NCBI RefSeq assembly: GCF_009728145.1
Contig: NZ_WOCA01000003.1
Coordinates: 186,001-250,000 of the forward strand
Source: Ornithinibacillus caprae
Lineage (GTDB): Bacteria > Bacillota > Bacilli > Bacillales > Amphibacillaceae
Reading direction: 5' to 3'
DNA length: 64,000 nt
The position numbers were made by a program, and so were the translations under genes. Below are positions 41,596 to 49,834 of the stretch, piece after piece; position 1 is the first letter of the stretch, and each line of letters begins with the position of its first letter. A model generated the notes under the pieces. It was given only the letters and a program-made list of their open reading frames with translations. It made no database searches and was not told the DNA's origin.

Positions 41596-42054
41596 TCACA
41601 CTACAGCTTTTATCTGTTGAAAATGGTGTTCATCGTGTTGTACTAATCCAGAAAAATAATCAAATAGGGTTAAGGTAGTGGTTCCAATAATTAATTCTTC
41701 TAACCATAATTCATCAGCGACTTGTTGGATCTCTTCTATTAACTGTTTCCTCATCCTAACAAAATACTCAATCGTTTCTTCTTTACTCCGTTTTTGGCTT
41801 TCTATAGCTGCTCGATTGTTTACCTCATGAACCTGTGGGCCTTTTGGCAAATCAGTTTGTTTGAAAAAGAATCGAATACGCTTATTCAACACAAATTCAT
41901 CCCAAGGAATGAGATGTCCGATTACTTCAGCAACCGTCCATTTCCCTTTACCAATCTGTCTCCTCCATTGTTCTTCTGTTACGTTTCCTAGGCTTTTAAC
42001 CCACCTTAATGATTCTTCATAATGATTAATTATTTTCTGTTTATTATTATTCAT
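41596..42054 (-). CDS. DinB-like / ClbS-DfsB type protein
   Basis: 152 residues. WTVAEVIGHLIPWDEFVLNK carries the first conserved His and the tail VQHDEHHFQQIKAVV the HxxHH cluster, so a metal-binding four-helix bundle is expected. It resembles the first DinB gene (11383) in layout. Function unknown. Confidence 0.85.
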   Translation of the reverse strand: MNNNKQKIINHYEESLRWVKSLGNVTEEQWRRQIGKGKWTVAEVIGHLIPWDEFVLNKRIRFFFKQTDLPKGPQVHEVNNRAAIESQKRSKEETIEYFVRMRKQLIEEIQQVADELWLEELIIGTTTLTLFDYFSGLVQHDEHHFQQIKAVV

Positions 42055-42122
42055 TTTTCCACCTCAATTCCCTAACACTATTAAATCACTCTTAATCCCT
42101 GTAAATGGGATCTCCATCACCC

Positions 42123-42602
42123 TTACTTCCAAACTTGATCCAATTTATCTGAATAAAAGTCTATTGCTTTTTTATACATTAATATCCCTTGATCTTCTGT
42201 TGTTTCCGTAAGACATTTAAGTAATAAATCCATCGATGCACTATGTTCATTTAAGTTGTATAAGGTCATCGCAAAAAACACCTGAATTGCTCGGTTATTC
42301 GGGAAACGTTCCATTCCATGGAGTAGAGTCTGTTTAGAATTTTCATAAAGTCCTAACGTTCGGTAAGTACTACCTAATCCCAATAACGCACCTTCCAAAT
42401 CCTTTTCAGACAACCCTAATTTAATTGCTTTTTCATAATAAGGAACTGCATTTGCTTCTTCCCCTAAAACATCAAAACTCCATGCACACTGATAATTTAA
42501 ATATGCGTCGCTAGGAGTAACCTCTAGTAACTCCAACAACATTTTATTCGATTTTTTAAGCTTCCCTTCATTACGTAATGTAATTGCTTGCTCCATACTC
42601 AT
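42123..42602 (-). CDS. TPR-repeat protein
   Basis: 159 residues built of about four tetratricopeptide units (for example AYLNYQCAWSFDVLGEEANA with VPYYEKAIKLG, and GALLGLGSTYRTLGLYENSK). The first residues are basic. I start it at the ATG 42602, which has AAGGGAG 9 bp upstream. TPR proteins act as protein-binding scaffolds; similar short ones are widespread in Bacillus without known role. Single gene. Confidence 0.85.
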   Translation of the reverse strand: MSMEQAITLRNEGKLKKSNKMLLELLEVTPSDAYLNYQCAWSFDVLGEEANAVPYYEKAIKLGLSEKDLEGALLGLGSTYRTLGLYENSKQTLLHGMERFPNNRAIQVFFAMTLYNLNEHSASMDLLLKCLTETTEDQGILMYKKAIDFYSDKLDQVWK

Positions 42603-42743
42603 TCTATTTTGCTCCCTTACTTTCATTTCTAAAATATTCTTTTTTCAAACTATTAAAAAATATGTACTCATCTTAACATACTACATAGTACAACATGCAT
42701 GTTTTCCTTGATGATTAGCAACCTAATAATAGGAGGTGACTAC

Positions 42744-42929
42744 ATGTCAGATAATCGTGAAAATCGTGATCATAGAATCCAGGATCCTCACTTTGACGGG
42801 ATTAGAGAAGGAATTATCAATGATTCAGAAGGAAAGCGAATGGGTGTGCGAGCAGATACCAAAAAAGACCCCAAAAACCCATACAACGTCGACCTAAAAG
42901 AAGACCCAGAAATGAAAAAGCTAGAATAA
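42744..42929 (+). CDS. Small hydrophilic hypothetical protein
   Basis: 61 residues from ATG 42744, 6 bp after a perfect GGAGGTGA. Very polar and likely unstructured: MSDNRENRDHRIQDPHFDGI, a central GKRMGVRADTKKDPKNPYNV and an acidic end. It may be a spore or stress protein by composition, but nothing specific is seen. It converges on the 1262-residue gene, with a 41-bp palindrome exactly between them. Confidence 0.7.
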   Translation: MSDNRENRDHRIQDPHFDGIREGIINDSEGKRMGVRADTKKDPKNPYNVDLKEDPEMKKLE

Positions 42930-42937
42930 AATATGTC

Positions 42938-42978
42938 GGTGCCTGTCACTTGTCGAATTTCGACAAGTGACAGGCACC
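42938..42978. repeat. 41-bp palindromic repeat
   Basis: Full copy, central T. It is exactly 8 bp from the stop codon on each side, between two convergent genes, as a bidirectional terminator would be. Confidence 0.95.
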
Positions 42979-42986
42979 ACTGGATT

Positions 42987-45900
42987 TTAGTTCAATGTGA
43001 CATTGCCTGAGTGGTCGACTTTAATTCGGTTGCTGTTACTTTTCAATTCATTTGGAAGTACTTTATAGTAAGCGCGTTCTGGCTCTTTAAAGATTCCTTT
43101 TTCTGTTAAAAATTCATATACATATGTTTCCTGCATTGTGCCATCATACTCGTGCTTTAGGATATGATAAACTAACTCATCAAAAGTTTGAATTGGGCTA
43201 TTTTCTTTCACCAATAATATCTGATCATAACGATAATCACTGACGATCTTAGTGATTTGACGGTAACCATGATCGATCAGGATTGTTTTTATCAAATATG
43301 GGTTCCATCTAAAGCCGATATCAGGTATCCTGCTATTCATTGTTTCATCAATTTTATGAAGTGCAATATATGCAGCATCACCTTGTAATTCGTCTACTAA
43401 TTGATATACCTGCTGTACCACCTCAGATGGAATAGCAAACTTTTCACGCGGATATAATGTATCCATATCTATTTCTACATAAGTACCTTGCTCTAAAAGC
43501 TTATATACAATTTGACTTGCCATAACACTTTTATAGCCATAATTTAAGGCAAAATCTTTTATCTCTTTTCGAGTAGTTTCTCGGTCAAAATGATAGGTAA
43601 TAACTTCTTCAAAATTACTAAATGGGCAGTTTTCTACATATAAAAAATTCATATGCCCCTTCAATGTTGGAAAAATGGCTTTTAATAATGATGACATTTT
43701 CCAGTAATCATCAATTCCTTTTTCCTCCATTAATAAAGATAGCGTTTGATCTAACATGACTTCACGATAGACAAGAGCAGCTGTTGTAAAACCATTGTCC
43801 ATCGTTTTCTCAACAAGAGAAATTAGATTGGTCTTTGTTATATCAGAAAGACCTAGGTAATCTAATGTAATTACTTTGTTTTTCCCCCACGATAACAATT
43901 GCTTGGAACTGGAAATCCCTAAATCAACTTTAAAAGGTGGCCAATTTAATGTTTCCTCTATTTGTTTTTTATCACAATAACCACCAAATTTATTGACAAC
44001 GTCCATTAAGCTTTCTTCAATGGTTTGCTTAGCTTGGTCATTTTTAAATATATTTAAGGTATTTCCTTTACCGATTATAAATTCTTCATCCAAGTAATAG
44101 TGAATAAGTGAGTATAGATGAAGTTTATGGAAGATATTTAAATTTTTCAGTTCACGTTCAAATGTATGATAGATCTCCTCCACATTGACTACATTAGTTT
44201 CTGTAAAGCGATTTAACAAGTATTCTTTAACCTTTGCTATGATGGATTGATCAAATTCTTCATAGTTAAATCGCTGAAAAGTAGATCGATTCACTAAAAT
44301 TAATTTGCTAGAATCTCTTAATCTGGCATCCACAGCTCGTAAGCTCGAGTTTAATTCATAATCTAGATGCTTTTTAGCTAACTCTTTGAGGTATTCATAG
44401 CCCTCTTCATCGAGCTTAAGTTGGTCTGGGATAAAATGTTCAAATAAAATCTCTAGTGCACGGATCACATTTAGCTTTTTCCTCGAATAAAACTTACCAT
44501 AACGTGAAAAACCATATTCTTCTAATAATTTTTGAATGGTTCCGAGTGTCGGACTCATTACCCCAAAACTTTCTAGCAAGTCACGAATAGTAGATTCGAA
44601 TTTTTTTAAAAGAAATATATTCGGCAAATCCTCTATACCGCTGTCTAATACATCGATATGGATATTTTGGTCTAAGTTAAAGAAGAAAATGTCTAGCTTT
44701 TCGTAATATGCAAATCCCTTTTTTTGTTCCTTTAAAATTTCAACTATATATCGGTTATCGACCCCAATTAGTTGTATTAGGTCTTCATACGTTATATAGG
44801 ATTTTGAAGTAGAGAATAGCTGAACTACTTCATAAAAGCTAAACTTTTTCAGCTCAGACTTTAGTTTAAGTTCTGCCTTTTTCGCAATTTGTCGCACTCG
44901 TTCTCTCGTAATTCCAAAATGTTCCCCGGTTTCTTGTAGTGTTAGTCGATCTTCAAATCTGTATTTTAGAATTAATCGTTCATTATCCTTTAATAAGGTA
45001 AATATCTCATTTATTATTTGGTCTGGCCGTTTAACTTTTTTCAGTTTATGATAAAGCTTCAATACATGCTGCTGATCCAGTGTATGGTCTATGTCACTGA
45101 TCTTTCTTCCTTCTAAATCCTCGATCGTAACCGAACTATCTGTGTTCCCGCTTATATGAAAGATCGTCAATAATTCTCTGACAGGGATATGCTTTATGTA
45201 TTCATATACATTCGTACCTTTTAGTTCCAATTCCTGTGACTTCATAGCGGATCCAGAGAAATTATTTAAAACAGCTATAATGTCTGTAACCTTTTGTTCT
45301 CCAACACCACGAATGGTTGCAAACTCCCTTATGTGCTTAGGCTGAATGTCTTTTACCTTCGTTAGCCGAATACTTTCGCAAAAGCTACGAAATTTTATAT
45401 ATTTACTATCAGAGAATAACTCCGTAATATACATGTCCGATTCGAATCGGACTTCATCCTTCATAAATGCATTTAGGGTAATGGAATAATTAATTTCTCT
45501 TAATCGTTCCAATACATCTTGAACTCTTCTCGTACCAACCTGAGGAAATTTAGAAAAATCTTTCATCTCTTTTTCGGTTATCTCGTTTATATTTTTTATT
45601 CCATGTTTGAGGCAAAAACGTCTAAACGAATTAAATTTATTTAAGTGAAAAACTGTTTCTATAGCTAACGAGTTTTCTTCTAATTCCTTAAAGTTTGTAT
45701 TTCCATGCTTCGATGTAGTGAATGTGGCTCTTACTAATTGATGAAATGTTTCCACAACATCAGAAACTTTTTTTATTCCTACTCCATGTGTTTTAGAAAA
45801 TGATAAAATATCGTTTTGTTTAATTTCTCCGATGGTTGCTATGGAGTTATTATTACAATAATCAAGAAAACGATTGTATTTGTTTTTACGAAATACATCC

Positions 45901-46775
45901 TCTACCATTAATAGACTAATTTCTTTGATTGGTAGTTCATTTGTTTCCTGTTGTCTTGGCGATGGATATGTTTTCACTAGTTCTTCAACGTTAGTTGTTA
46001 GTATTTCCAACGTCCGCTCCATCACATCATCTATTGTCGTTTTTCCATTTCCAGACATATTGCCAAATTGGGAAATATGGTTCATGGATAAATCAATTAC
46101 ATTCTTAATGTCATGTTTCCTACAAAAATTCAAAAACGATGCAAATCTATTTTCAGCAAATACGATATCAATCGGCGTTAGAACGTGAAATCTTTGTACT
46201 TTTTCTAAATAAGTACCGCTTTTTGCAATCTCAGGGTGTCCCTTATGTTGTATTGGTGTGCTTGTAGCTTCAATGGTGGAAGCTATTTCAGTGTGTACAT
46301 ACGGAGACGGATTAGAACAAACAATAGTAAATCCTGCTTGTTGAAATTCCGCTTCGAGCATTTCTATGTCTATGGTCGCATGTAATAATTTGAACCCTTT
46401 TAACGGGATTTTATGAAAAAATAGGTCGGATGTAACGTGAAATTGTTGTATTAATTTATCTAAACCTAGACGACTAAAGTCAATTTGCTTATACCGATTC
46501 ATGTTGTTTGTTACGGTGATGTATTGTTTTGTTACTGGTACATCATTAGGTAATAGATTATTTGGCTTTTCTGTATAAAACTTAAATCCACGTAGTGATA
46601 GCTCATCGATTAGTAGACGGAATCGTTTTCGATCTTGTCTGAATAAATTCCATACATAATCTAGTGAAACTCTTCTTTCTTCCGTTATACTGCTTTCTAC
46701 TAGTTTCTTAATAAACTCACTGTGAATTTCACCAAAATCATCCACTATACCTGGAAGCTGAATATAATCTCTCAT
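42987..46775 (-). CDS. Large DNA-binding protein: four alpha-CTD-like repeats plus sigma region-4 helix-turn-helix
   Basis: 1262 residues, no membrane segment. Four units of ~57 residues (about 202-256, 290-346, 372-428, 449-505) share the plan KYNRFLDYC-x-I-x-I-x-EI...FSKxxGVGxxKVxDVVExL. This resembles the helix-hairpin-helix fold of the RNA polymerase alpha C-terminal domain. At about 588-641 lies a sigma-70 region-4 motif (LTLQETGEHFGITRERVRQI). The remaining ~620 residues are helical and unfamiliar. The domains suggest a transcription or DNA-structure role. The gene is single, divergent from yugO. Function not known. Confidence 0.8.
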   Translation of the reverse strand: MRDYIQLPGIVDDFGEIHSEFIKKLVESSITEERRVSLDYVWNLFRQDRKRFRLLIDELSLRGFKFYTEKPNNLLPNDVPVTKQYITVTNNMNRYKQIDFSRLGLDKLIQQFHVTSDLFFHKIPLKGFKLLHATIDIEMLEAEFQQAGFTIVCSNPSPYVHTEIASTIEATSTPIQHKGHPEIAKSGTYLEKVQRFHVLTPIDIVFAENRFASFLNFCRKHDIKNVIDLSMNHISQFGNMSGNGKTTIDDVMERTLEILTTNVEELVKTYPSPRQQETNELPIKEISLLMVEDVFRKNKYNRFLDYCNNNSIATIGEIKQNDILSFSKTHGVGIKKVSDVVETFHQLVRATFTTSKHGNTNFKELEENSLAIETVFHLNKFNSFRRFCLKHGIKNINEITEKEMKDFSKFPQVGTRRVQDVLERLREINYSITLNAFMKDEVRFESDMYITELFSDSKYIKFRSFCESIRLTKVKDIQPKHIREFATIRGVGEQKVTDIIAVLNNFSGSAMKSQELELKGTNVYEYIKHIPVRELLTIFHISGNTDSSVTIEDLEGRKISDIDHTLDQQHVLKLYHKLKKVKRPDQIINEIFTLLKDNERLILKYRFEDRLTLQETGEHFGITRERVRQIAKKAELKLKSELKKFSFYEVVQLFSTSKSYITYEDLIQLIGVDNRYIVEILKEQKKGFAYYEKLDIFFFNLDQNIHIDVLDSGIEDLPNIFLLKKFESTIRDLLESFGVMSPTLGTIQKLLEEYGFSRYGKFYSRKKLNVIRALEILFEHFIPDQLKLDEEGYEYLKELAKKHLDYELNSSLRAVDARLRDSSKLILVNRSTFQRFNYEEFDQSIIAKVKEYLLNRFTETNVVNVEEIYHTFERELKNLNIFHKLHLYSLIHYYLDEEFIIGKGNTLNIFKNDQAKQTIEESLMDVVNKFGGYCDKKQIEETLNWPPFKVDLGISSSKQLLSWGKNKVITLDYLGLSDITKTNLISLVEKTMDNGFTTAALVYREVMLDQTLSLLMEEKGIDDYWKMSSLLKAIFPTLKGHMNFLYVENCPFSNFEEVITYHFDRETTRKEIKDFALNYGYKSVMASQIVYKLLEQGTYVEIDMDTLYPREKFAIPSEVVQQVYQLVDELQGDAAYIALHKIDETMNSRIPDIGFRWNPYLIKTILIDHGYRQITKIVSDYRYDQILLVKENSPIQTFDELVYHILKHEYDGTMQETYVYEFLTEKGIFKEPERAYYKVLPNELKSNSNRIKVDHSGNVTLN

Positions 46776-46843
46776 AGCATCCCCTCAAAACTAACAAAAA
46801 TTTTTCTACTTTTCACAATAATTATATGATATCATTACCGACA

Positions 46844-46884
46844 GGTGCCTGTCACTTGTCGAAATTCGACAAGTGACAGGCACC
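46844..46884. repeat. 41-bp palindromic repeat, extended
   Basis: Full copy, central A, with 3 further symmetric bases (ACA / TGT). It lies between two divergent genes, 68 bp from one start and 58 bp from the other, so it cannot be a simple terminator here. Confidence 0.95.
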
Positions 46885-46942
46885 TGTAAAATAATATATA
46901 CTTTTACTAGAGTTTCTTTTATTTGTTAGGGGGGAGTTTGTA

Positions 46943-47956
46943 TTGCATTTTTTTCTTCGGCTCGGATTAAATCTAATTAAGATGAAGAATTTAACATTGT
47001 TTCTAGCAACGACTATTTTCGTTATCCTGTGTACGTTTACAGTATATTTTCTTGAGCCTGATAACTTCGAAAGTCTATTAAATTCATTTTATTTTGTGAT
47101 GACCACATTTACGACAGTTGGATATGGAGATTATTCTCCCATTACTTCAGCAGGCAAGCTATTTTCAATTGTTATGTATTTAATTGGAATCGGGCTATTA
47201 GGTATTGTGATAGGGAAAATTATCGATGCTTTTTCAATCTTTAGAAAGAAGAGAGAGGAAGGTAAGATGAATTATACAAAAGAGAACCATATTATTATTA
47301 TAGGCTGGGGAAAGAAAACTGAATCTGCCATTAAAGAGCTACTAAATTCGAATCAAACAATTGAAATTGTTCTGATCGACTCATTATCAACTTCACCTAT
47401 AGATGTTTCAAATAACCGTATACACTATATTCAAGGTACTACCACAGAAGAGGAAACGTTTGAAAAGGCAAATATCTCAAAATCTAAAGCAGTTATTATT
47501 TTTTCAGATGATAATATTAAAGATCCTTCATTACGAGACGCAAAAACATTAACAACTGCAATCATCGTGGAACGATTAGCACCTTCTGTTCATACTACCG
47601 TTGAAATATTAAATGAAGAGCATATTTCAAACTTTTCCCATGTCCAGGTGGATGAATTTATCCTATCTCAAGAAACCATTTCTAGCTTAGCTGTACGTTC
47701 TGCAATGTACCAGGGAGTGAGTAAGGTTTATTCACAGTTAATTAGCAGGCAGTATGGTGACGACCTATATAAAGTTTCGAATAATAATAAGTGGGAAACC
47801 TATCGAGATGCCTTTAATGATTTATTAACTCAAGGTGCAACTCTCATTGCTGATCGAGATCGTCTTGACATTAATAGAAGATTAGATGAAAAGATTCCAG
47901 ACAACGCTGAGCTATACATTATTTGTGATAAAGAAACCTATTTAAAACTAGGTTAA
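46943..47956 (+). CDS. yugO: Potassium channel protein YugO (2TM-RCK)
   Basis: 337 residues. Two membrane helices (about 17-36 and 70-90) flank the pore loop with selectivity filter TTVGYGDY at 57-64. A cytosolic RCK/TrkA-N domain follows (HIIIIGWGKKTESAIKELL from ~112) with the NAD/ligand-binding glycines. B. subtilis YugO is the same type and mediates K+ efflux in biofilm electrical signalling. The start is TTG 46943, 6 bp after GGGGGGAG. The usual mstX partner is not directly upstream but a homologue lies at 49250. Confidence 0.9.
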   Translation: MHFFLRLGLNLIKMKNLTLFLATTIFVILCTFTVYFLEPDNFESLLNSFYFVMTTFTTVGYGDYSPITSAGKLFSIVMYLIGIGLLGIVIGKIIDAFSIFRKKREEGKMNYTKENHIIIIGWGKKTESAIKELLNSNQTIEIVLIDSLSTSPIDVSNNRIHYIQGTTTEEETFEKANISKSKAVIIFSDDNIKDPSLRDAKTLTTAIIVERLAPSVHTTVEILNEEHISNFSHVQVDEFILSQETISSLAVRSAMYQGVSKVYSQLISRQYGDDLYKVSNNNKWETYRDAFNDLLTQGATLIADRDRLDINRRLDEKIPDNAELYIICDKETYLKLG

Positions 47957-47966
47957 GAATTCATAC

Positions 47967-48007
47967 GGTGCCAGACACTTGTCGAAAATCGACAAGTGTC
48001 TATCACC
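47967..48007. repeat. 41-bp palindromic repeat, covarying variant
   Basis: GGTGCCAGACACTTGTCGA replaces GGTGCCTGTCACTTGTCGA. The opposite arm has GTGTCT for GTGACA, so two positions have changed in step; two more bases near the end are unpaired. It starts 10 bp after the yugO stop. Confidence 0.9.
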
Positions 48008-48031
48008 GACAATATAAGGAGAGTGAAGACA

Positions 48032-48316
48032 TTGGCTAAATCAAAAGCACAAAAGAAACGTCAAAAACTAATTCGAGAAGGAAGGTTAAATCCAGAAATC
48101 AATCGTAGTCCATACGTTGAGTTGGATTTACGAACAAGAAAGACAAAAAATAAAAAAGATATGATGTATCGAACCAAACACAAAAAGAATCGTTATCCAC
48201 ATTCATGGGAAAACGATTCTTTTTTGATTCCTAGGCTTGATCACAAATTCATGAAGATACCAATTACTACTACTCCAATAAGCACGACAAGAAACCAAAA
48301 AAATACGTTTTTATAA
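48032..48316 (+). CDS. Small basic hypothetical protein, possibly with run-on C-terminus
   Basis: 94 residues from TTG 48032 (AAGGAGAGTGA upstream). It begins MAKSKAQKKRQKLIREGRLN and has a conserved-looking PYVELDLRTRKTKNKKDMMY, very basic throughout, as in small ribosome- or RNA-associated proteins. A terminator hairpin lies inside the reading frame at 48186-48225, so the last ~40 residues may come from loss of the original stop codon. The 3' end is also opposite a possible small gene on the - strand. Confidence 0.6.
   Translation: MAKSKAQKKRQKLIREGRLNPEINRSPYVELDLRTRKTKNKKDMMYRTKHKKNRYPHSWENDSFLIPRLDHKFMKIPITTTPISTTRNQKNTFL
48186..48225 (+). terminator. Intrinsic terminator within the 48032 reading frame
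   Basis: AGAATCGTT (48186-48194) pairs with AACGATTCT (48212-48220), followed by TTTTT. Confidence 0.65.
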
Positions 48317-48339
48317 ATCGGCCTCTTTTCTCCTTCCAT
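48241..48339 (-). CDS. Possible small membrane protein, 32 residues
   Basis: On the - strand MEGEKRPIYKNVFFWFLVVL continues as one clean membrane helix and ends FMNL. The ribosome site is weak: AGGA touches the ATG and GGGGAAGG lies 14 bp upstream. The composition is that of a real single-span microprotein, but it overlaps the C-terminal extension of the + strand gene. Only one of the two is likely expressed in full. Confidence 0.4.
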   Translation of the reverse strand: MEGEKRPIYKNVFFWFLVVLIGVVVIGIFMNL

Positions 48340-48395
48340 TCCTACAACACCAACCTTCCCCTAGTACACATTGTGATGGTTAGAATTATTCGAGT

Positions 48396-48436
48396 GGTGC
48401 CTGTCACTTGTCGAATTTCGACAAGTGACAGGCACC
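48396..48436. repeat. 41-bp palindromic repeat
   Basis: Full copy, central T, perfect arms. It lies 5 bp from the yqjF stop codon. Confidence 0.95.
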
Positions 48437-48441
48437 TACAC

Positions 48442-49173
48442 CTACACCCTTTTCATCGGATAGATCAGGGTTTTTTTTGAATCTGCGTAATGAACGATTG
48501 CGGGCTTATTCACTACATTAGTATCAAGAAAATCTGACATGGAATGGTTGTCAATGTGAACATTGGCATCTTGCACTTTCCACTGTTTATGATGAATAGC
48601 CCCTGCATATAATTTTCCGTTCGTAAAGGTCCACAAAAAATACCTTTCTAATAACCAATGAGATATACTTCCTTTCTCAAGCGTTTCCTTTTCTTCCGCT
48701 ACTGAATATTGTATGTTCCATCCACTTTCCTCTTCTTTTCGTGAACTAGAAAACGTCACTTCACCTTCTTTCTCCACCATCGACATTTTAGCGTAAGAAT
48801 ATGGTAATGTAGCTAGCCTCGCCCCAATTACAGTGGGCAAATGATTCGTATCAATCTGAAAGAAATAGACACCACGAACACCATTTCTTTTCACATATGT
48901 ACGCACATTTAATTGCAAACTAGACTTAAAATAAGGAGGCAAGGGAATTCTCCGAAATCGCATATCATTCACCTTAAAAGCCACCATGCTCATCCACGCC
49001 TCCCCATTATATGTATCAAGTTCAAGATCAGTAGGAAGATGTCGTTTAACTTTTTCTGTTGATAGCGGCCAATGCAAAAACAATAGCTTTTCCCATTTCT
49101 GCATAACCAACCAAGGCACTTTCGGTAATGAATACTCTCGATGAGCAGTACTTCTGATAATTTCCTCCATCAT
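48442..49173 (-). CDS. yqjF: YqjF family protein (DUF2071)
   Basis: 243 residues with the DUF2071 pattern: MQKWEKLLFLHWPLSTEKVK near the start, LPTDLELDTYNGEAWMSMVA, NVRTYVKRNGVRGVYFFQID, and the late FLWTFTNGKLYAGAIHHKQW. The family has an acetoacetate-decarboxylase-like fold; in some bacteria YqjF relatives respond to nitroaromatics, but its role is unsettled. ATG 49173 follows GGAGGAAAAAAG. Confidence 0.88.
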   Translation of the reverse strand: MMEEIIRSTAHREYSLPKVPWLVMQKWEKLLFLHWPLSTEKVKRHLPTDLELDTYNGEAWMSMVAFKVNDMRFRRIPLPPYFKSSLQLNVRTYVKRNGVRGVYFFQIDTNHLPTVIGARLATLPYSYAKMSMVEKEGEVTFSSSRKEEESGWNIQYSVAEEKETLEKGSISHWLLERYFLWTFTNGKLYAGAIHHKQWKVQDANVHIDNHSMSDFLDTNVVNKPAIVHYADSKKTLIYPMKRV

Positions 49174-49249
49174 CTTTTTTCCTCCAACAAGTTATTTCAA
49201 AGCTTTATTTTATTCTAATTTGGACATTCTATTAAATAGGGTGATTTTT

Positions 49250-49534
49250 ATGAAAGCAAATGATTTGGAAAGAAAAAAATTTGATAAAGCATTAGATGAT
49301 ATTCTCGATCTTTTTAACAATCTTGAAGATGACGTTCCAATCATTAATTTTAACGAGGAAGTAATCGAAAATATTGAGCTAGCCAAAAAGAAATATGGCG
49401 ATGATACAATTGATGAGAAAATAAACGCTCTTGTACGTGAAATGCTTTCCTGGTTAGATTTAGAAGATGTTGAAACCAATGATAACACAGAGGACGAGGA
49501 CGAAAAAGAAGCAAAAGAAGATGAGGATAAATAA
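49250..49534 (+). CDS. mstX: Mistic (MstX) homologue
   Basis: 94 residues from ATG 49250 (AGGGTGA upstream). It lines up with the core of B. subtilis Mistic: an N-terminal amphipathic helix (ERKKFDKALDDILDLFNN), then D-x-P-I-I-N-F-N-E-E in place of DEPLIQLDDD, and AKKKYGDDTIDEKINALVRE in place of ARDMYGQEKLNEKLNTIIKQ. It is very acidic at its end. Mistic inserts in the membrane without the Sec system and is co-transcribed with yugO in B. subtilis. Here the yugO homologue ends 1.3 kb upstream. I am fairly sure of the homology. Confidence 0.75.
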   Translation: MKANDLERKKFDKALDDILDLFNNLEDDVPIINFNEEVIENIELAKKKYGDDTIDEKINALVREMLSWLDLEDVETNDNTEDEDEKEAKEDEDK

Positions 49535-49612
49535 TATTGCATCAGAAATAAGGTTATGATAAAATAAGAACATATATTCTAGAACGTTTGTTCTTAATAA
49601 GTGGTGAGTAGT

Positions 49613-49828
49613 ATGAATAGATGGTTAATCCAATCAAAGGAACAAAAGAAAAAAATCATGATTTTTTATATGGACCGCAATAATAATGTGACCCAGCGAA
49701 TTATTCGCGTTGTCGAAATTAAAGATGAATCTATTGTAGCCTTTTGCTATTACCGAAAAAAAGTTCGTACATTTCGCAAAAGTCACATTCTATCTGCGGG
49801 CTCAGTAAGAAAAAGGGTTGGGGCATAA
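49613..49828 (+). CDS. Short WYL-like domain protein
   Basis: 71 residues. IMIFYMDRNNNVTQRIIRVV then IVAFCYYRKKVRTFRKSHIL follow the ligand-binding WYL pattern (strand, turn, R-x-I, CxxR-x-x-RTF) without a helix-turn-helix domain. Such short WYL proteins are frequent in Bacillus near other small genes and have no assigned function. ATG 49613 is taken because a ribosome-like GTGGTGAGT precedes it; an upstream GTG is possible. Confidence 0.7.
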   Translation: MNRWLIQSKEQKKKIMIFYMDRNNNVTQRIIRVVEIKDESIVAFCYYRKKVRTFRKSHILSAGSVRKRVGA

Positions 49829-49834
49829 CCAAAT

